Assembly (NCBI GenBank): GCA_963779515.1
Contig: CAVZYN010000001.1
Location: 434,001 to 498,000 of the forward strand
DNA from: CAVZYN01 sp963779515
Lineage (GTDB): Bacteria > Pseudomonadota > Alphaproteobacteria > Rhizobiales > Hyphomicrobiaceae
DNA length: 64,000 nt
Direction: 5' to 3'
Shown piece by piece: positions 63,208-64,000 of the stretch. Made by a program: the position numbers and the translations under genes. The notes below the pieces were generated by a model, which was not told the DNA's origin, searched no databases, and saw only the letters and a program-made list of their open reading frames with translations. Each line of letters opens with the position of its first letter. Positions within the stretch are counted from its first letter, which is position 1.

Positions 63208-64000
63208 TCACGGCTTGAGTGCGCGGGCCAGCGCATCGAGATGCGTGTGGCGTGTGAGATGCAACTTGACGGAACTCGGATCGAGTTCGCCCGCTGCCGG
63301 TAGGATCGCCCGTTTGAAGCCGAGCTTCTGGGCCTCTTTGAGGCGCGGCATCATATGTCCGGCAGGGCGCACCGCCCCCGACAGCGAAATCTCGCCGAAG
63401 TAGATCTGGTCGTTGGGGAGCGGAATGTTGGCGCGCGAAGAGAGGAGTGCGGCGGCCGCGGCTAAATCAGCGGCGGGTTCGTTGATCTTCAGGCCGCCGG
63501 CGACGTTGAGATAGACGTCGTGCTCCGCAAAACCGACGCCGCAGCGCGCATCGAGCACCGCGAGCAACATCGACAGGCGATTTGAATCCCAGCCGACCAC
63601 TGCGCGCCGCGGCGTGCCCAGTGATGACGGCGCGACCAGCGCCTGGATCTCGACCAGCAATGGTCGCGTGCCCTCGATGCCGGCGAACACCGCAGCACCA
63701 GGTGCGGTCGAGTCGCGGTCACCGAGGAACAGTTCCGACGGATTGGCGACCTCGACCAGGCCCTCCTGCGCCATCTCGAACACGCCGATCTCATCGGTCG
63801 GGCCGAAGCGGTTCTTGACGGCGCGCAGGATGCGATAGGGATGCCCGCGATCGCCCTCGAAATAGAGGACGGTATCGACCATGTGCTCGACAACCTTTGG
63901 GCCCGCGATCTGGCCGTCCTTGGTGACATGGCCGACCAGCAGGAGCGCCGATCCGGCTGTCTTGGCGTAGCGGATCAGCGACTGCGTCGCAGCGCGCACC
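63208..64000 (-). CDS. radA: DNA repair protein RadA, C-terminal part (cut by the window edge)
   Basis: At least 264 residues of the RadA family. The RadA-specific VKNRFGPTDEIGVFEM motif (about 62 of the visible part) is intact, followed by the Lon-like domain (VYLNVAGGLKINEPAADLAAAAALLSS to IYFGEISLSGAVRPAGHMMPRL). RadA is a helicase that extends heteroduplex in recombination. The zinc finger and P-loop lie outside the window. The order radA-cvpA-purF is normal in alphaproteobacteria. Confidence 0.93.
   Translation of the reverse strand, partial: VRAATQSLIRYAKTAGSALLLVGHVTKDGQIAGPKVVEHMVDTVLYFEGDRGHPYRILRAVKNRFGPTDEIGVFEMAQEGLVEVANPSELFLGDRDSTAPGAAVFAGIEGTRPLLVEIQALVAPSSLGTPRRAVVGWDSNRLSMLLAVLDARCGVGFAEHDVYLNVAGGLKINEPAADLAAAAALLSSRANIPLPNDQIYFGEISLSGAVRPAGHMMPRLKEAQKLGFKRAILPAAGELDPSSVKLHLTRHTHLDALARALKP

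Noticed and set aside
1..64000. Search for CRISPR arrays, tRNA and rRNA genes
   Set aside because: No regularly spaced repeats, no cloverleaf with a convincing anticodon arm and no rRNA-like sequence were noticed; this was by eye only.

Overview
The window is about 64 kb of GC-rich chromosomal DNA from an alphaproteobacterium, most likely of the order Hyphomicrobiales (Rhizobiales). This is inferred from the gene orders radA-cvpA-purF-SDR and rlpA-dacC-tmk-holB-metG-tatD-MBL hydrolase, from a ROSE-type leader in front of an hsp20 gene, and from the general codon and G+C character. No rRNA, tRNA, CRISPR array, prophage or complete insertion sequence was seen.

Layout. 0-9.6 kb: end of a possible cytochrome c gene, a membrane protein, a DMFase-like amidohydrolase (frameshifted), an SDR, a cystathionine beta-lyase (three frameshifts), a GH15 enzyme and exported proteins. 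9.6-17.8 kb: small heat-shock protein with RNA thermometer, two cyclophilins, an enolase-superfamily enzyme, an orphan methylmalonyl-CoA mutase small subunit, an L,D-transpeptidase and a HerA-like ATPase followed by a 50-residue protein that resembles its tail. 18.4-28.1 kb: a MarR/HlyD/MFS efflux locus, a patatin lipoprotein, a polyamine operon (decarboxylase and agmatinase) behind a long leader, a CHASE2/FecR-like pair and a TPR protein. 28.1-31.9 kb: a QueD-like/glycosyltransferase/methyltransferase operon whose last gene has been invaded at its 3' end by a small cassette carrying a Fic protein. 32-49.5 kb: a catabolic region with a complete Liv-type ABC transporter, a cupin, a flavin monooxygenase, a ThDP enzyme, a succinate dehydrogenase/fumarate reductase-like complex, the two halves of a class I fumarase and a Bug-family binding protein, interspersed with three Uma2 (DUF820) proteins. 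The Bug gene has also been invaded at its 3' end by a small cassette. 49.6-64 kb: core genes for the cell envelope, thymidylate synthesis, replication, tRNA charging and purine synthesis.

The most interesting signal is the pair of cassettes at 28.28-29.60 kb and 46.95-47.76 kb. In both, the last 26-32 codons of a chromosomal gene exist twice: once joined to the intact gene and once as a promoterless remnant just downstream, with one small accessory locus between them. All 16 nucleotide differences between the paired tails (5 and 11) fall at third codon positions and leave the peptide unchanged. This is the mark of an incoming element that brought its own version of the target gene's 3' end, as integrative elements at icd do, but these cassettes are only 0.7 and 1.2 kb long and carry no visible recombinase.

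Five genes (DMFase-like, cystathionine beta-lyase, Fic, glycosyltransferase, D-Ala-D-Ala carboxypeptidase) are broken by single-base phase changes while the protein on either side stays well conserved. This looks more like indel error in the assembly than gene decay, so these genes may be intact in the organism.
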